Shown: one piece after another, positions 1 to 8,313 of the stretch
Layout: each line of letters begins with the position of its first letter
Position numbering within the stretch: position 1 is the first letter of the stretch
Source of the DNA: Rubrolithibacter danxiaensis
Lineage (GTDB): Bacteria; Bacteroidota; Bacteroidia; Sphingobacteriales; Sphingobacteriaceae
Direction: 5' to 3'
DNA: 64,000 nt
NCBI RefSeq assembly: GCF_047272945.1
Contig: NZ_JBKOPS010000012.1
Location: 1-64,000, forward strand
The notes under the pieces: generated by a model
Seen by the model: the letters and a program-made list of their open reading frames with translations, nothing else
Told to the model about the DNA's origin: nothing
The model's database searches: none
Program-made: the position numbers and the translations under genes

Positions 1-2
1 CC

Positions 3-1175
3 CTCCCGGCTAACGGTACCCTCATGCTTAACGGAGCGCCTGTTACCAGTGGTCTGGAAATCTTGTCCTCTGCTATTTCGCAGCTGTCATTTATTCCCAA
101 TCCTGACTGGAACGGCTCGGCTTCCTTTAACTGGAACGGACAGGATGGTACCGATTATGCTGCTGCCGATGCTACCGTTACTATTACCATTGCCCCCGTC
201 AATGATATTCCTGTAGCAAACGATGATGAGTTTTACATGGAACAAGACACGAAACTAAGCGGCGAGTGCGGCTGTTCCAATGATTCAGACCCCGATGGAG
301 ATAAACTGATGTTCACCAAACTAACAGAGCCTGCTAATGGAGCGGCTTCAATCAGTACCACCGGGAAGCTCGCTTATACTCCAAACTCCGGCTACGTAGG
401 TTTAGATAATTTTACCTATCAGGCTTGCGACGCTTCAGGAGCTTGTGACATCGCCCGGATAACAATCAACGTACTGCCTACTACTATTGTTAATTTAACA
501 CCCGAATTCAGTAATGTTACAGAAGGAAAAAAGATTTCAGTGACTGCTTCTCTTGTAAGGCCTTTTCCTGAAGATGTTACCATTCTTCTGGACTATGAGG
601 GTACCGCCAGTCTAAAGCAAGACTATCTGTTACGGGATCAATATCAAACCATTATCATACCGAAAGGATCTTTATCTTCCACTGATAAAGTAACTATACA
701 CGCGTTAACCGATGCCGCAAAAGAAGGAGATGAAACGATTAATATTACCATTGCAACTGTTTCCAACGAACGGGTAAAAATAGGAAAAGAGGCAAAAGTT
801 AACATTCAGGATGGAGTTTTAGACAGCACGGCTATTGAAAAACCAGTTCCGGAAAATCCGGACATAAAACCAGATCCCCTTGTATCCCCTAATGACGACG
901 GGATAAAAGACTTCTTCTATATTGAGAATATTTTATCCTTTAATTCCAACGAAGTGATAATATATAACCGACAGGGTAATGAAGTTTTCAGGATGAAGGG
1001 GTATAATGAAACAGACAGGGTATTCAGAGGTTATGCAAACACCGGATTGTTAACAAATACAAATACCACTTTAGTAGACGGAGTGTACTATTACCTTATT
1101 TATACACATCGCTTAATCGACGGCAAGGAAGTTACCCTACTGAACAAAGGATATTTAATTATGAAAAAGCAGTAA
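3..1175 (+). CDS. C-terminal part of a large secreted surface protein with gliding-motility-type C-terminal domain
   Basis: The reading frame is open from the first bases of the window, so the start lies upstream; the internal ATG at 24 is not the real start. What remains (about 390 residues) looks like a cadherin/Big-type repeat, then a second beta-rich repeat with a PDGD motif, then a Calx-beta-like segment with DSTDKVTIHA-type strands. It ends in a domain with SPNDDGIKDFF and YNRQGNEVF, which matches the gliding-motility-associated C-terminal domain used as a type IX secretion signal in Bacteroidota. The protein is therefore inferred to be exported through T9SS and displayed or released at the cell surface as an adhesin-like multidomain protein. 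It stops exactly next to the stop codon of the convergent gene. Confidence 0.8.
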   Translation, partial: LPANGTLMLNGAPVTSGLEILSSAISQLSFIPNPDWNGSASFNWNGQDGTDYAAADATVTITIAPVNDIPVANDDEFYMEQDTKLSGECGCSNDSDPDGDKLMFTKLTEPANGAASISTTGKLAYTPNSGYVGLDNFTYQACDASGACDIARITINVLPTTIVNLTPEFSNVTEGKKISVTASLVRPFPEDVTILLDYEGTASLKQDYLLRDQYQTIIIPKGSLSSTDKVTIHALTDAAKEGDETINITIATVSNERVKIGKEAKVNIQDGVLDSTAIEKPVPENPDIKPDPLVSPNDDGIKDFFYIENILSFNSNEVIIYNRQGNEVFRMKGYNETDRVFRGYANTGLLTNTNTTLVDGVYYYLIYTHRLIDGKEVTLLNKGYLIMKKQ

Positions 1176-1463
1176 TCAGCTATGCACCGTTCCCTCTTCA
1201 GAATCTGATTCCATTTTAGATTTGCCCTTTTTTCCGTTATAGGCAGAATAAGCAATTACCAAAATTATAGCCGCAGCTATCAGGGCCCATACCCACGGCT
1301 GGGAGTACCAGGGATAAGTTTCCCGTGGGCTAAAACCATCGGCCCCATTACTATTGCCGGCACTTTCCTGTGAAAAAGCAGGGAAAGCAACACAGAATGC
1401 CAGCAAAAAAGTAATAAAACGAAAACCGGTAAACTTAAAACGTGCAATAATTGAAGTATTCAT
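1176..1463 (-). CDS. Small membrane protein with signal peptide, unknown function
   Basis: This 95-residue protein starts with a basic n-region and a hydrophobic stretch ending near AFPAFSQ, a plausible signal peptide. A low-complexity Ser/Gly/Asn linker follows, then one strong transmembrane helix (about residues 55-75, WVWALIAAAIILVIAYSAY). The tail is lysine-rich and then acidic. It is probably an inner-membrane protein with a short periplasmic loop. I do not recognise a family. It converges on the upstream surface protein with no intergenic space, the two stop codons abutting, so a shared bidirectional terminator is absent. Confidence 0.6.
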   Translation of the reverse strand: MNTSIIARFKFTGFRFITFLLAFCVAFPAFSQESAGNSNGADGFSPRETYPWYSQPWVWALIAAAIILVIAYSAYNGKKGKSKMESDSEEGTVHS

Positions 1464-1584
1464 AAATATCCAGTTGATGCAGGTATAACAGTAGCAAACC
1501 TTTTCAGTTTTGCCCGTTGCAGAACATTCTGAAAACTATAATAAAAATCTTTCAGGCAATATTTAAGTTTTCATTTTTTAAACG

Positions 1585-1592
1585 TATTTTTG
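1585..1592 (+). promoter_or_regulatory. Candidate -7 element of the atpD promoter
   Basis: TATTTTTG fits the Bacteroidota -7 consensus TAnnTTTG. It lies about 68 bases before the atpD start. I do not see a clear TTTG -33 element at the expected 19-21 base spacing, so only the -7 half is supported. Confidence 0.4.
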
Positions 1593-1659
1593 CAGACCAA
1601 AAAATCAGGGCTTTAAAAGCTCATAATTAGTTGATTTTTAAAAATTTTACCAAAACTAT

Positions 1660-3165
1660 ATGCCAAACATTGGAAAAATAGCGCAGATCATCGGTCCGGT
1701 AGTTGACGTAAGCTTCGCAGATGAAGCGCACTTGCCAAAAATTTACGATGCTTTAGAGATCGAAAAAGGGAACGGACAAACAATTGTTCTCGAAGTGCAA
1801 CAGCATTTAGGGGAAGACCGTGTGCGTGCTGTAGCTATGGACTCAACCGATGGTTTAGTTCGTGGAATGAAAGTTGCGGACACAGGAGCTCCTATTAAAA
1901 TGCCTGTGGGTGAAGGAATAAAAGGCCGTGTATTTAACGTAGTAGGCGATCCGATTGATGGTATTCCTGCTCTTGATAAATCCAACGGACGTGCAATACA
2001 CAATCAGCCTCCGCGTTTCGAAGATTTGTCGACCGAAACCGAAGTTTTGTTCACCGGTATTAAAGTAATCGATTTGCTCGAGCCTTATGCAAAGGGTGGT
2101 AAAATCGGTTTATTTGGTGGAGCCGGAGTTGGTAAAACGGTATTGATCCAGGAATTGATCAACAACATTGCAAAAGCATATTCAGGTTTATCAGTATTTG
2201 CAGGTGTGGGAGAACGTACCCGTGAAGGGAATGACCTTCTTCGCGAAATGCTTGAATCAGGTATTATCAAATACGGCGAAGAATTTATGCATGGAATGGA
2301 AAAAGGCGAATGGAACCTGGATAAGATCGACCAGAATGAATTGAAAGATTCAAAAGCAACCTTCGTTTTTGGGCAGATGAATGAGCCTCCCGGCGCACGT
2401 GCACGTGTTGCCTTATCAGGATTAACTATTGCTGAATATTTCCGCGATGGTGATGGACAGGGACAAGGACGTGATATTCTTTTCTTTATCGACAACATCT
2501 TCCGTTTCACCCAGGCAGGTTCTGAAGTATCCGCTCTGTTAGGACGTATGCCGTCTGCAGTAGGTTACCAGCCAACACTTGCTACCGAGATGGGTATGAT
2601 GCAGGAACGTATCACTTCTACTAAACGCGGTTCTATTACATCTGTACAAGCGGTTTATGTGCCTGCCGACGATTTAACTGACCCGGCACCAGCTACAACA
2701 TTCGCTCACTTAGATGCTACAACCGTACTTTCACGTAAAATCGCCGAGCTTGGAATTTATCCTGCAGTAGATCCCTTAGACTCTACTTCACGTATCCTTA
2801 GCCCAATGGTTTTAGGTGATGAACATTATAATACTGCACAACGGGTAAAAGAAATCCTTCAACGTTACAAAGAGCTTCAGGATATCATAGCCATTTTAGG
2901 TATGGATGAGCTTTCTGAAGAAGATAAATTAGTAGTTGCACGGGCACGTCGTGTTCAGCGTTTCCTGTCACAGCCTTTCCATGTGGCAGAACAGTTTACA
3001 GGATTGAAAGGTGTTCTTGTTGATATTAAAGACACCATCAAAGGATTCAACATGATCATGGATGGTGAAGTTGATGAATATCCCGAAGCAGCCTTCAACC
3101 TGGTAGGTACAATAGAAGACGCCATAGAAAAAGGCAAAAAAATATTAGCCGAAGCAAACGCATAA
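1660..3165 (+). CDS. atpD: F1F0 ATP synthase beta subunit
   Basis: This is the catalytic subunit of the F1 sector, which makes ATP from ADP and phosphate on the cytoplasmic face of the inner membrane. The 501-residue protein has the P-loop GGAGVGKT (residues 153-160), the GERTREGND segment with the catalytic glutamate (Glu185), and the Walker B region ending FFIDNIFRF. Between the GERTREGND helix and GQMNEPPGAR there are roughly 25 extra residues, including GEEFMHGMEKGEW, compared with the E. coli protein. I believe this insertion is typical of Bacteroidota. It is followed by atpC only; the remaining ATP synthase genes are not in the window. Confidence 0.97.
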   Translation: MPNIGKIAQIIGPVVDVSFADEAHLPKIYDALEIEKGNGQTIVLEVQQHLGEDRVRAVAMDSTDGLVRGMKVADTGAPIKMPVGEGIKGRVFNVVGDPIDGIPALDKSNGRAIHNQPPRFEDLSTETEVLFTGIKVIDLLEPYAKGGKIGLFGGAGVGKTVLIQELINNIAKAYSGLSVFAGVGERTREGNDLLREMLESGIIKYGEEFMHGMEKGEWNLDKIDQNELKDSKATFVFGQMNEPPGARARVALSGLTIAEYFRDGDGQGQGRDILFFIDNIFRFTQAGSEVSALLGRMPSAVGYQPTLATEMGMMQERITSTKRGSITSVQAVYVPADDLTDPAPATTFAHLDATTVLSRKIAELGIYPAVDPLDSTSRILSPMVLGDEHYNTAQRVKEILQRYKELQDIIAILGMDELSEEDKLVVARARRVQRFLSQPFHVAEQFTGLKGVLVDIKDTIKGFNMIMDGEVDEYPEAAFNLVGTIEDAIEKGKKILAEANA

Positions 3166-3236
3166 ATGAGTTTGAAGTTAAAGGTTGTAAGTTAAAGGAC
3201 TTGCAACCTGCAACCTGCAACCCACAACTTATTCAT
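3166..3236 (+). repeat. Intergenic spacer with purine-rich and pyrimidine-rich arms between atpD and atpC
   Basis: The spacer has two GTTAAAGG copies around GTTGTAAG on the left, and three near-identical ACCTGCAAC units ending in CACAACTT on the right. The right side is roughly the reverse complement of the left, so the RNA can fold back. The same GTTGTAAGTT core appears in the hemB-hemL spacer. It does not look like a terminator, because no U-tract follows and atpC needs the transcript. Confidence 0.5.
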
Positions 3237-3479
3237 ATGACATTAGAAATATTAACACCTGATAAAACTGTTTACGAAGGAGAAGTTAACTCGGTAACCG
3301 TACCCGGCGTTCAGGGTTCTTTTGAAGTACTCAAAGGACACGCTCCTATTATTTCTACTCTTGAAGATGGCAAAGTCACGATCAGAGGCGTAAAAGGAGA
3401 AGATATCTTTACCATTAAAGGAGGAGTTATTGAAGTAATTAATAATAAAATAATGCTGCTGGCAGAAGGAATAGAATAA
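3237..3479 (+). CDS. atpC: F1F0 ATP synthase epsilon subunit, short form
   Basis: The epsilon subunit sits on the central stalk and couples rotor to catalytic head. I place the start at ATG 3237 (MTLEILTPDKTVYEG); the upstream TTG at 3201 would add residues encoded by the repeat spacer. The 80 residues cover only the N-terminal beta-sandwich (GSFEVLKGHAPIISTLEDG is the conserved core) and end right after it at LLAEGIE. The C-terminal two-helix domain found in E. coli epsilon, about 50 residues that can inhibit ATP hydrolysis, is missing. Short epsilon subunits are usual in Bacteroidota, so this is probably not a truncation. A strong terminator follows 20 bases downstream. Confidence 0.9.
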   Translation: MTLEILTPDKTVYEGEVNSVTVPGVQGSFEVLKGHAPIISTLEDGKVTIRGVKGEDIFTIKGGVIEVINNKIMLLAEGIE

Positions 3480-3498
3480 TCATTATTTATATTTTTTA

Positions 3499-3527
3499 AA
3501 AGACTGCCAACCGGCGGTCTTTTTTTG
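3499..3527 (+). terminator. Rho-independent terminator of atpD-atpC
   Basis: AGACTGCC (3501-3508) pairs with GGCGGTCT (3513-3520), with one G-U pair, and is flanked by A residues on the left and by TTTTTTT on the right. It sits 20 bases after the atpC stop codon. Confidence 0.85.
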
Positions 3528-3669
3528 TTTCTGTACTTTTCAGCAATCAAAGGAATCGACATAAACAGCATTTTTTAATAGGCCATTTTTCAAAGCTTAA
3601 TATTAAAAAATCTGTTACACAACTACCTTTTCAGGCAGAATTTTTGGAATTCATTAGCAAGGCTAAAAC

Positions 3670-3702
3670 TTATACCGAAAACCGATTTTAGTTTTGGTAT
3701 AA
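3670..3702 (+). other. Imperfect palindrome in the gap upstream of the ilv leader
   Basis: TTATACCGAAAAC (3670-3682) and GTTTTGGTATAA (3691-3702) are reverse complements apart from one bulged base, with an 8-base loop. It lies in the otherwise featureless, very AT-rich stretch 3528-3795. It could be an operator or a hairpin; nothing in the sequence decides between them. Confidence 0.35.
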
Positions 3703-3795
3703 ATACTACAAAATTATATTCGTCCGTATCTAAACTTCTTAGGAATGTTCTGCTAAAAACCTGCATAAAATTAAAATAAAATTTTTTTTAAAAAT

Positions 3796-3828
3796 TTTGA
3801 TGCTTACTATTGCTGTAATTAAATGTTG
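3796..3828 (+). promoter_or_regulatory. Candidate promoter of the ilv-leu operon
   Basis: TTTG at 3796-3799 is followed about 20 bases later by TAAATGTT (3820-3827), which matches the TAnnTTTG consensus at four of its six specified positions. Transcription would begin near 3833, about 30 bases before the leader peptide start at 3862. The stretch before it is a long run of A/T that could act as an UP-like element. The position fits, but the -7 match is weak. Confidence 0.35.
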
Positions 3829-3861
3829 TAAGTAACTTGAGCTATACAAAAAAACAAAAAG

Positions 3862-3978
3862 ATGACATTTGTAAAAGGATACAGAAACCTTACTGATAGC
3901 ATCCCGTTTACCAAGCGGATTAATGCCGTCGGTATACTTCTGATTCTGCTATTTCCAAAACCGGCAAAGGCGTCTTAA
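3862..3978 (+). CDS. Leader peptide of the ilv-leu operon
   Basis: This 38-residue open frame begins MTFVKGYRNLTDS and contains the run AVGILLILLF. Val23, Ile25, Leu26, Leu27, Ile28, Leu29 and Leu30 are seven branched-chain codons within eight positions (3928-3951). They include codons such as ATA, CTT and CTA. The frame ends at TAA 3976-3978, just before a perfect terminator hairpin that precedes ilvD. Composition, length, position and the alternative RNA pairings described under the attenuator entry all match leader peptides that sense charged tRNA by ribosome stalling. The gene symbol ilvL would be suitable by analogy only. The peptide itself probably has no function after synthesis. Confidence 0.85.
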   Translation: MTFVKGYRNLTDSIPFTKRINAVGILLILLFPKPAKAS

Positions 3979-4027
3979 TAAAAAAATAATCTATACAAGC
4001 GCCTTTTTATTTAAAGGCGCTTTTTTT
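3924..4027 (+). promoter_or_regulatory. Transcription attenuator controlling ilvD and downstream genes
   Basis: Four RNA segments can pair in exclusive ways. Segment 1 TGCCG (3924-3928) pairs with CGGCA (3962-3966). Segment 2 AAAGGCG (3966-3972) pairs with CGCCTTT (4000-4006), forming the antiterminator. Segment 3 AAGCGCCTTT (3997-4006) pairs with AAAGGCGCTT (4013-4022), a perfect 10-bp terminator stem with a 6-base loop and TTTTTTT after it. A ribosome stalled on the Ile/Leu codons at 3934-3951 leaves segment 2 free to pair with 3 and lets transcription go on. A ribosome reaching the stop codon at 3976 covers segment 2, so the terminator forms. The pairings are seen in the sequence; the mechanism is that of the classical amino acid attenuators. 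Confidence 0.82.
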
Positions 4028-4052
4028 ATAAAACGATACTGAAAAGAAAACA

Positions 4053-5771
4053 ATGAAGCCATCATCTGATACATTAGAAACATCAACAGAAGTTAAAGAA
4101 CTTAACCGTTACAGCAAAACCCTTACTCAGGACCCTACACAACCGGCAGCACAAGCCATGCTTTATGGAATTGGCTTAACTGACGAGGACATGAAAAAAG
4201 CACAGGTAGGAATCGTGAGCATGGGTTATGATGGCAACACCTGCAACATGCACCTGAATGATCTGGCAAAACTTGTAAAAGAGGGTGTTTGGGATGAAAA
4301 CCTTGTTGGATTAATTTTTCATACCATCGGCGTTAGTGACGGTATGAGCAATGGCACGGAAGGCATGCGTTATTCATTAGTGAGCCGTGATGTTATTGCA
4401 GATTCAATAGAGACCGTTTGCGGAGCTCAGTATTACGATGCCTTAATCGCATTGCCGGGTTGCGACAAAAATATGCCAGGCTCCCTTATGGCCATGGGGC
4501 GCTTAAACCGTCCTTCAATTATGGTTTACGGCGGAACGATAGCTCCGGGACACTATAAAGGCGAAGATTTGAACATTGTATCAGCGTTTGAAGCGCTTGG
4601 AAAAAAAATAGCCGGACAAATAGACGAAATAGATTTTAAGGAAATCATTAAAAACTCCTGCCCCAGTGCCGGTGCTTGCGGAGGGATTTACACCGCCAAT
4701 ACCATGGCTGCAGCAATAGAAGCTTTAGGAATGAGCTTACCTTACTCCTCGTCTAACCCTGCATTGAGTGCTGAGAAAAAAGAAGAATGTCTGGAAGCTG
4801 GCAAGGCTATCCGCTTACTGCTTGAAAGAGATATCAAACCAAAAGATATCATGACCAAAAAAGCATTTGAAAATGCGATAATAACAATCATGGTAATGGG
4901 CGGATCAACCAATGCCGTTCTTCACTTAATTGCAATAGCAAAAAGTGTGGAAGTTGACCTTACACAAGATGACTTCCAGGAAGTAAGTAACCGGATCCCG
5001 GTACTTGCTGATATGAAACCAAGCGGACGATATATGATGGAAGACCTTCATAAGGTTGGCGGTATTCCGGCAGTAATGAAATATCTGTTAAAGCTGGGCT
5101 GGCTTCATGGCGATTGTTTAACCTGTACAGGTAAAACCCTGGCTGAAAACCTCGCTGATGTACCAGAACTTGACTTTGAAAGCCAGAAAATTATTATGCC
5201 TGTTGAAAAGGCTATAAAAGCAACAGGACATTTGCAAATATTATACGGAAACCTTGCAGAAGGCGGCAGTGTAGCAAAGATATCCGGAAAAGAAGGCGAG
5301 CGTTTTGAAGGTCCTGCAAGGGTTTTTGATGGCGAATTTGAATTAATAGAAGGAATACAAAGTGGCCGGGTAAAACATGGTGATGTAATAGTAATCAGAA
5401 ATGTTGGGCCTAAAGGCGCTCCCGGAATGCCGGAAATGCTAAAACCTACTTCTGCGCTTATTGGAGTTGGTTTAGGTAAGAGTGTGGCTTTAATAACCGA
5501 CGGACGCTTTAGCGGAGGTACTCACGGTTTTGTTGTTGGACATATCACTCCTGAAGCTTTTGACGGCGGACTAATCGGGCTGGTACAGGACGATGATATC
5601 ATTGAGATTGATGCCATCAGCAGAAATATGACCTTAAAAGTTTCGGAAGAAGTAATTGCAGAAAGAAGATCAAGATGGACTAAACCAACATTACGGGTTA
5701 CAAAAGGAATATTATATAAATATGCTAAACAAGTTACTTCGGCAGCAGAAGGTTGCGTTACCGATGCATAA
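4053..5771 (+). CDS. ilvD: Dihydroxy-acid dehydratase
   Basis: IlvD dehydrates 2,3-dihydroxy-isovalerate and 2,3-dihydroxy-3-methylvalerate to the 2-oxo acids for valine/leucine and isoleucine. The 572-residue protein has the expected iron-sulfur cysteines in GNTCNMH (Cys64), ALPGCDKNMPG (Cys137) and CPSAGACGGIYTANTM (Cys209). The spacing resembles the [2Fe-2S] plant-type enzymes. The C-terminal swivelling domain has DGRFSGGTHGFVVGH. It is the first structural gene behind the attenuator; the start ATG follows the terminator U-tract by about 25 bases. An N-terminal extension of some 30 residues relative to short homologues is typical of the longer forms. Confidence 0.96.
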   Translation: MKPSSDTLETSTEVKELNRYSKTLTQDPTQPAAQAMLYGIGLTDEDMKKAQVGIVSMGYDGNTCNMHLNDLAKLVKEGVWDENLVGLIFHTIGVSDGMSNGTEGMRYSLVSRDVIADSIETVCGAQYYDALIALPGCDKNMPGSLMAMGRLNRPSIMVYGGTIAPGHYKGEDLNIVSAFEALGKKIAGQIDEIDFKEIIKNSCPSAGACGGIYTANTMAAAIEALGMSLPYSSSNPALSAEKKEECLEAGKAIRLLLERDIKPKDIMTKKAFENAIITIMVMGGSTNAVLHLIAIAKSVEVDLTQDDFQEVSNRIPVLADMKPSGRYMMEDLHKVGGIPAVMKYLLKLGWLHGDCLTCTGKTLAENLADVPELDFESQKIIMPVEKAIKATGHLQILYGNLAEGGSVAKISGKEGERFEGPARVFDGEFELIEGIQSGRVKHGDVIVIRNVGPKGAPGMPEMLKPTSALIGVGLGKSVALITDGRFSGGTHGFVVGHITPEAFDGGLIGLVQDDDIIEIDAISRNMTLKVSEEVIAERRSRWTKPTLRVTKGILYKYAKQVTSAAEGCVTDA

Positions 5772-5849
5772 TACTTGTCTATCCAATAGCCTTAATTTAA
5801 ATAACTAACAAATAAAACATCTACCATAAACAATAAAAAGAAAAAGATT

Positions 5850-7589
5850 ATGGACACGGCTCAACAGGGAACAATTACCGCTCCTGAAAAAAAGGAAGTG
5901 TTAGAACTTACCGGCTCACAAGCAGTATTAGAAGCGCTTATTGCTGAAGATGTAAAAACAATTTTTGGCTATCCGGGCGGTGCTATCATGCCGATATACG
6001 ATGCATTATATGATTACACGGATAAGCTTCAGCATATACTGGTAAGGCATGAACAAGGCAGTACTCATGCAGCACAGGGATACGCACGAACTTCTGGCAA
6101 GGTAGGTGTAGTTTTTGCAACAAGCGGACCAGGTGCAACTAATCTGGTAACCGGATTAGCCGATGCCCAAATTGACAGCACTCCCCTTGTATGTATTACC
6201 GGGCAGGTATTTGCTCATTTGTTAGGAACAGATGCTTTTCAGGAAACTGACGTAATTAATATTACAACACCTGTAACCAAATGGAACTACCAGATTACAG
6301 ATGCTACTGAAATTCCTGAGATTTTGGCAAAGGCTTTTTATATAGCGCGAAGCGGACGCCCCGGCCCGGTACTGATCGATATTACCAAGAATGCACAAAT
6401 TCAAAAATTCACATTTGAAGGATATACAAAATGCAGTCATATACGGAGTTACCGGCCAAAGCCTATTGTTCGTAAAGAATTTATTGCTGCAGCTGCAGAA
6501 TTAATTAACAAGGCAAAAAAACCTTTTATCCTGTGGGGACAAGGCGTGCTGTTAGGAAATGCTGAAAATGAATTTAAAACATTCATTGAAAAGAGCGGAA
6601 TTCCTGCGGGATGGACAATACTTGGTGTTGGTGCAATTCCAACCGATCATCCGTTAAATGTTGGCATGCTCGGGATGCACGGAAATTACGGGCCAAACGT
6701 ACTTACCAATGAAGCTGATGTAATTATTGCCATTGGAATGCGATTCGATGATCGGGTAACCGGCAGATTAGATAAATATGCGAAACAAGCTCAAATTATT
6801 CATTTAGATATTGATCCGGCAGAAATTGATAAAAATGTAAAAGTAACTGTTCCTGTATGGGGAGACTGTAAAGAAACATTACCACTGTTAACCGAACTGG
6901 TAGAAGAAAAAAAACATACTGAATGGGTACAAAAGTTTAAAGACTTTTACAACAGCGAAGTTGAAGCAGTTATCAAAGACGAACTTTTTCCTACATCAGA
7001 AGAGCTTACTATGGGCGAAGTTATCCAGCAAATTAATGAACTTACTCATGGTGATGCGATCATAGTAACAGATGTAGGCCAGCATCAGATGGTGGCATGC
7101 AGATATGCTAAATTCAATAATACCCGCAGTAACATAACCAGTGGCGGATTAGGCACAATGGGCTTCTCCCTTCCGGCAGCTATTGGTGCAAAATTTGGAG
7201 CGCCTGATAAAGAAGTAATTGCGGTAATAGGTGACGGTGGAGTTCAAATGACAATCCAGGAATTGGGAACAATCATGCAGTTTAATGTAGGAGTTAAAAT
7301 ACTTATACTTAACAACCAATTTTTAGGTATGGTTAGACAATGGCAGCAGCTTTTTAACGATAAAAGATACTCTTTTGTAAATATTACAAGCCCTGATTAT
7401 GTTAAAGTCGCCGAAGCTTACCAGATTCCAGGTCAAAAGGTAAATACCCGCGATAAGCTTCGATCTGCAGTTGAGGAAATGATTGCACACAAGGGCTCAT
7501 ACCTTCTGGAGGTAATGGTAACCAAAGAAAACAACGTATTTCCAATGGTACCGCAGGGTTGCAGCGTGAGCGAAATCAGACTTAAGTAA
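5850..7589 (+). CDS. ilvB: Acetolactate synthase large (catalytic) subunit
   Basis: This thiamine diphosphate enzyme condenses pyruvate with pyruvate or 2-oxobutanoate, the first common step of valine and isoleucine synthesis. The catalytic glutamate is Glu68 in LVRHEQGSTHAAQGYAR. The ThDP/Mg motif GDGGVQMTIQELGT ends in ILNN near residue 490. The FAD/central domain carries GMLGMHG and GMRFDDRVTGR. The length of 579 residues fits AHAS catalytic subunits with a short N-terminal extension. The regulatory subunit gene follows after 23 bases, so the two are almost certainly co-translated. Confidence 0.96.
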   Translation: MDTAQQGTITAPEKKEVLELTGSQAVLEALIAEDVKTIFGYPGGAIMPIYDALYDYTDKLQHILVRHEQGSTHAAQGYARTSGKVGVVFATSGPGATNLVTGLADAQIDSTPLVCITGQVFAHLLGTDAFQETDVINITTPVTKWNYQITDATEIPEILAKAFYIARSGRPGPVLIDITKNAQIQKFTFEGYTKCSHIRSYRPKPIVRKEFIAAAAELINKAKKPFILWGQGVLLGNAENEFKTFIEKSGIPAGWTILGVGAIPTDHPLNVGMLGMHGNYGPNVLTNEADVIIAIGMRFDDRVTGRLDKYAKQAQIIHLDIDPAEIDKNVKVTVPVWGDCKETLPLLTELVEEKKHTEWVQKFKDFYNSEVEAVIKDELFPTSEELTMGEVIQQINELTHGDAIIVTDVGQHQMVACRYAKFNNTRSNITSGGLGTMGFSLPAAIGAKFGAPDKEVIAVIGDGGVQMTIQELGTIMQFNVGVKILILNNQFLGMVRQWQQLFNDKRYSFVNITSPDYVKVAEAYQIPGQKVNTRDKLRSAVEEMIAHKGSYLLEVMVTKENNVFPMVPQGCSVSEIRLK

Positions 7590-7612
7590 ACTTCTTTTAA
7601 AAAAACATTACC

Positions 7613-8218
7613 ATGAGTAGTCAGAATAATGATAAGCAGGAATTTAACATAACAGTATACACCGAAAACCAAATCGGTTTGCTGAACAGGATTGCAATTA
7701 TTTTTTCGAGAAGAAAAATTAATATTGAAAGCCTGAATACTTCTCCTTCCGAAATAGAAAGCATCCACCGTTTCAATATAGTCATTCATGAAACAGAGGA
7801 AGTTGTAAGAAAACTTTCACGGCAGATAGAAAAGCAGGTTGAAGTGCTAAAAGTATACTACAACACCAACGAAGATATTATCTGGCAGGAGCTTGCTTTA
7901 TACAAAGTACAAACCGATGCAATTGCCGAAAAAGCAAGTGTTGAAAGATTGCTTCGCGAATATGGAGCACGTGCAGTGGTTATCAGAAAAGATTATACTG
8001 TATTTGAAACAACAGGCCACAGAGAAGAAACAGATGCCCTTATTGAAGCCCTGCAACCATATGGATTAATAGAATTTGTACGTAGTGCCCGGGTAGCAAT
8101 AATAAAAGCGAGCGAAGGCTTTAATAAGAAGCTAAGGGAATTCGAAAGGAAAGAGCCAGCTCCGGAAGTTATAGAAAATGAATACCTGAACAGTCAGGAT
8201 AAGATTTTTACCATGTAA
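7613..8218 (+). CDS. ilvN: Acetolactate synthase small (regulatory) subunit
   Basis: The small subunit binds valine or other branched-chain amino acids and activates the large subunit. An ACT domain fills roughly residues 12-85 (ITVYTENQIGLLNRIAIIFSRRKINIESL), followed by the AHAS-specific C-terminal domain (ALYKVQTD...YGARAVVIRKDY...TDALIEALQPYGLIEFVRSARVAI). At 201 residues it is longer than E. coli IlvH (about 163) because of an extra acidic C-terminal tail. The gene lies between ilvB and ilvC. Confidence 0.93.
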   Translation: MSSQNNDKQEFNITVYTENQIGLLNRIAIIFSRRKINIESLNTSPSEIESIHRFNIVIHETEEVVRKLSRQIEKQVEVLKVYYNTNEDIIWQELALYKVQTDAIAEKASVERLLREYGARAVVIRKDYTVFETTGHREETDALIEALQPYGLIEFVRSARVAIIKASEGFNKKLREFERKEPAPEVIENEYLNSQDKIFTM

Positions 8219-8313
8219 TTTCTGTTCAGGATTAATAACTTTGCAGATCAAACAGTTAACAGTCAATTAATAAAACAATAATAGAAGAAAGCTAAAGCTA
8301 AAAACAAACAATC

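Noticed and set aside
2085..2510. A 141-residue open frame on the minus strand opposite atpD
   Set aside because: It lies wholly inside atpD in a mirror frame, is rich in Ser, Arg and Pro, and has no domain. It is a shadow of the strong codon bias of atpD.
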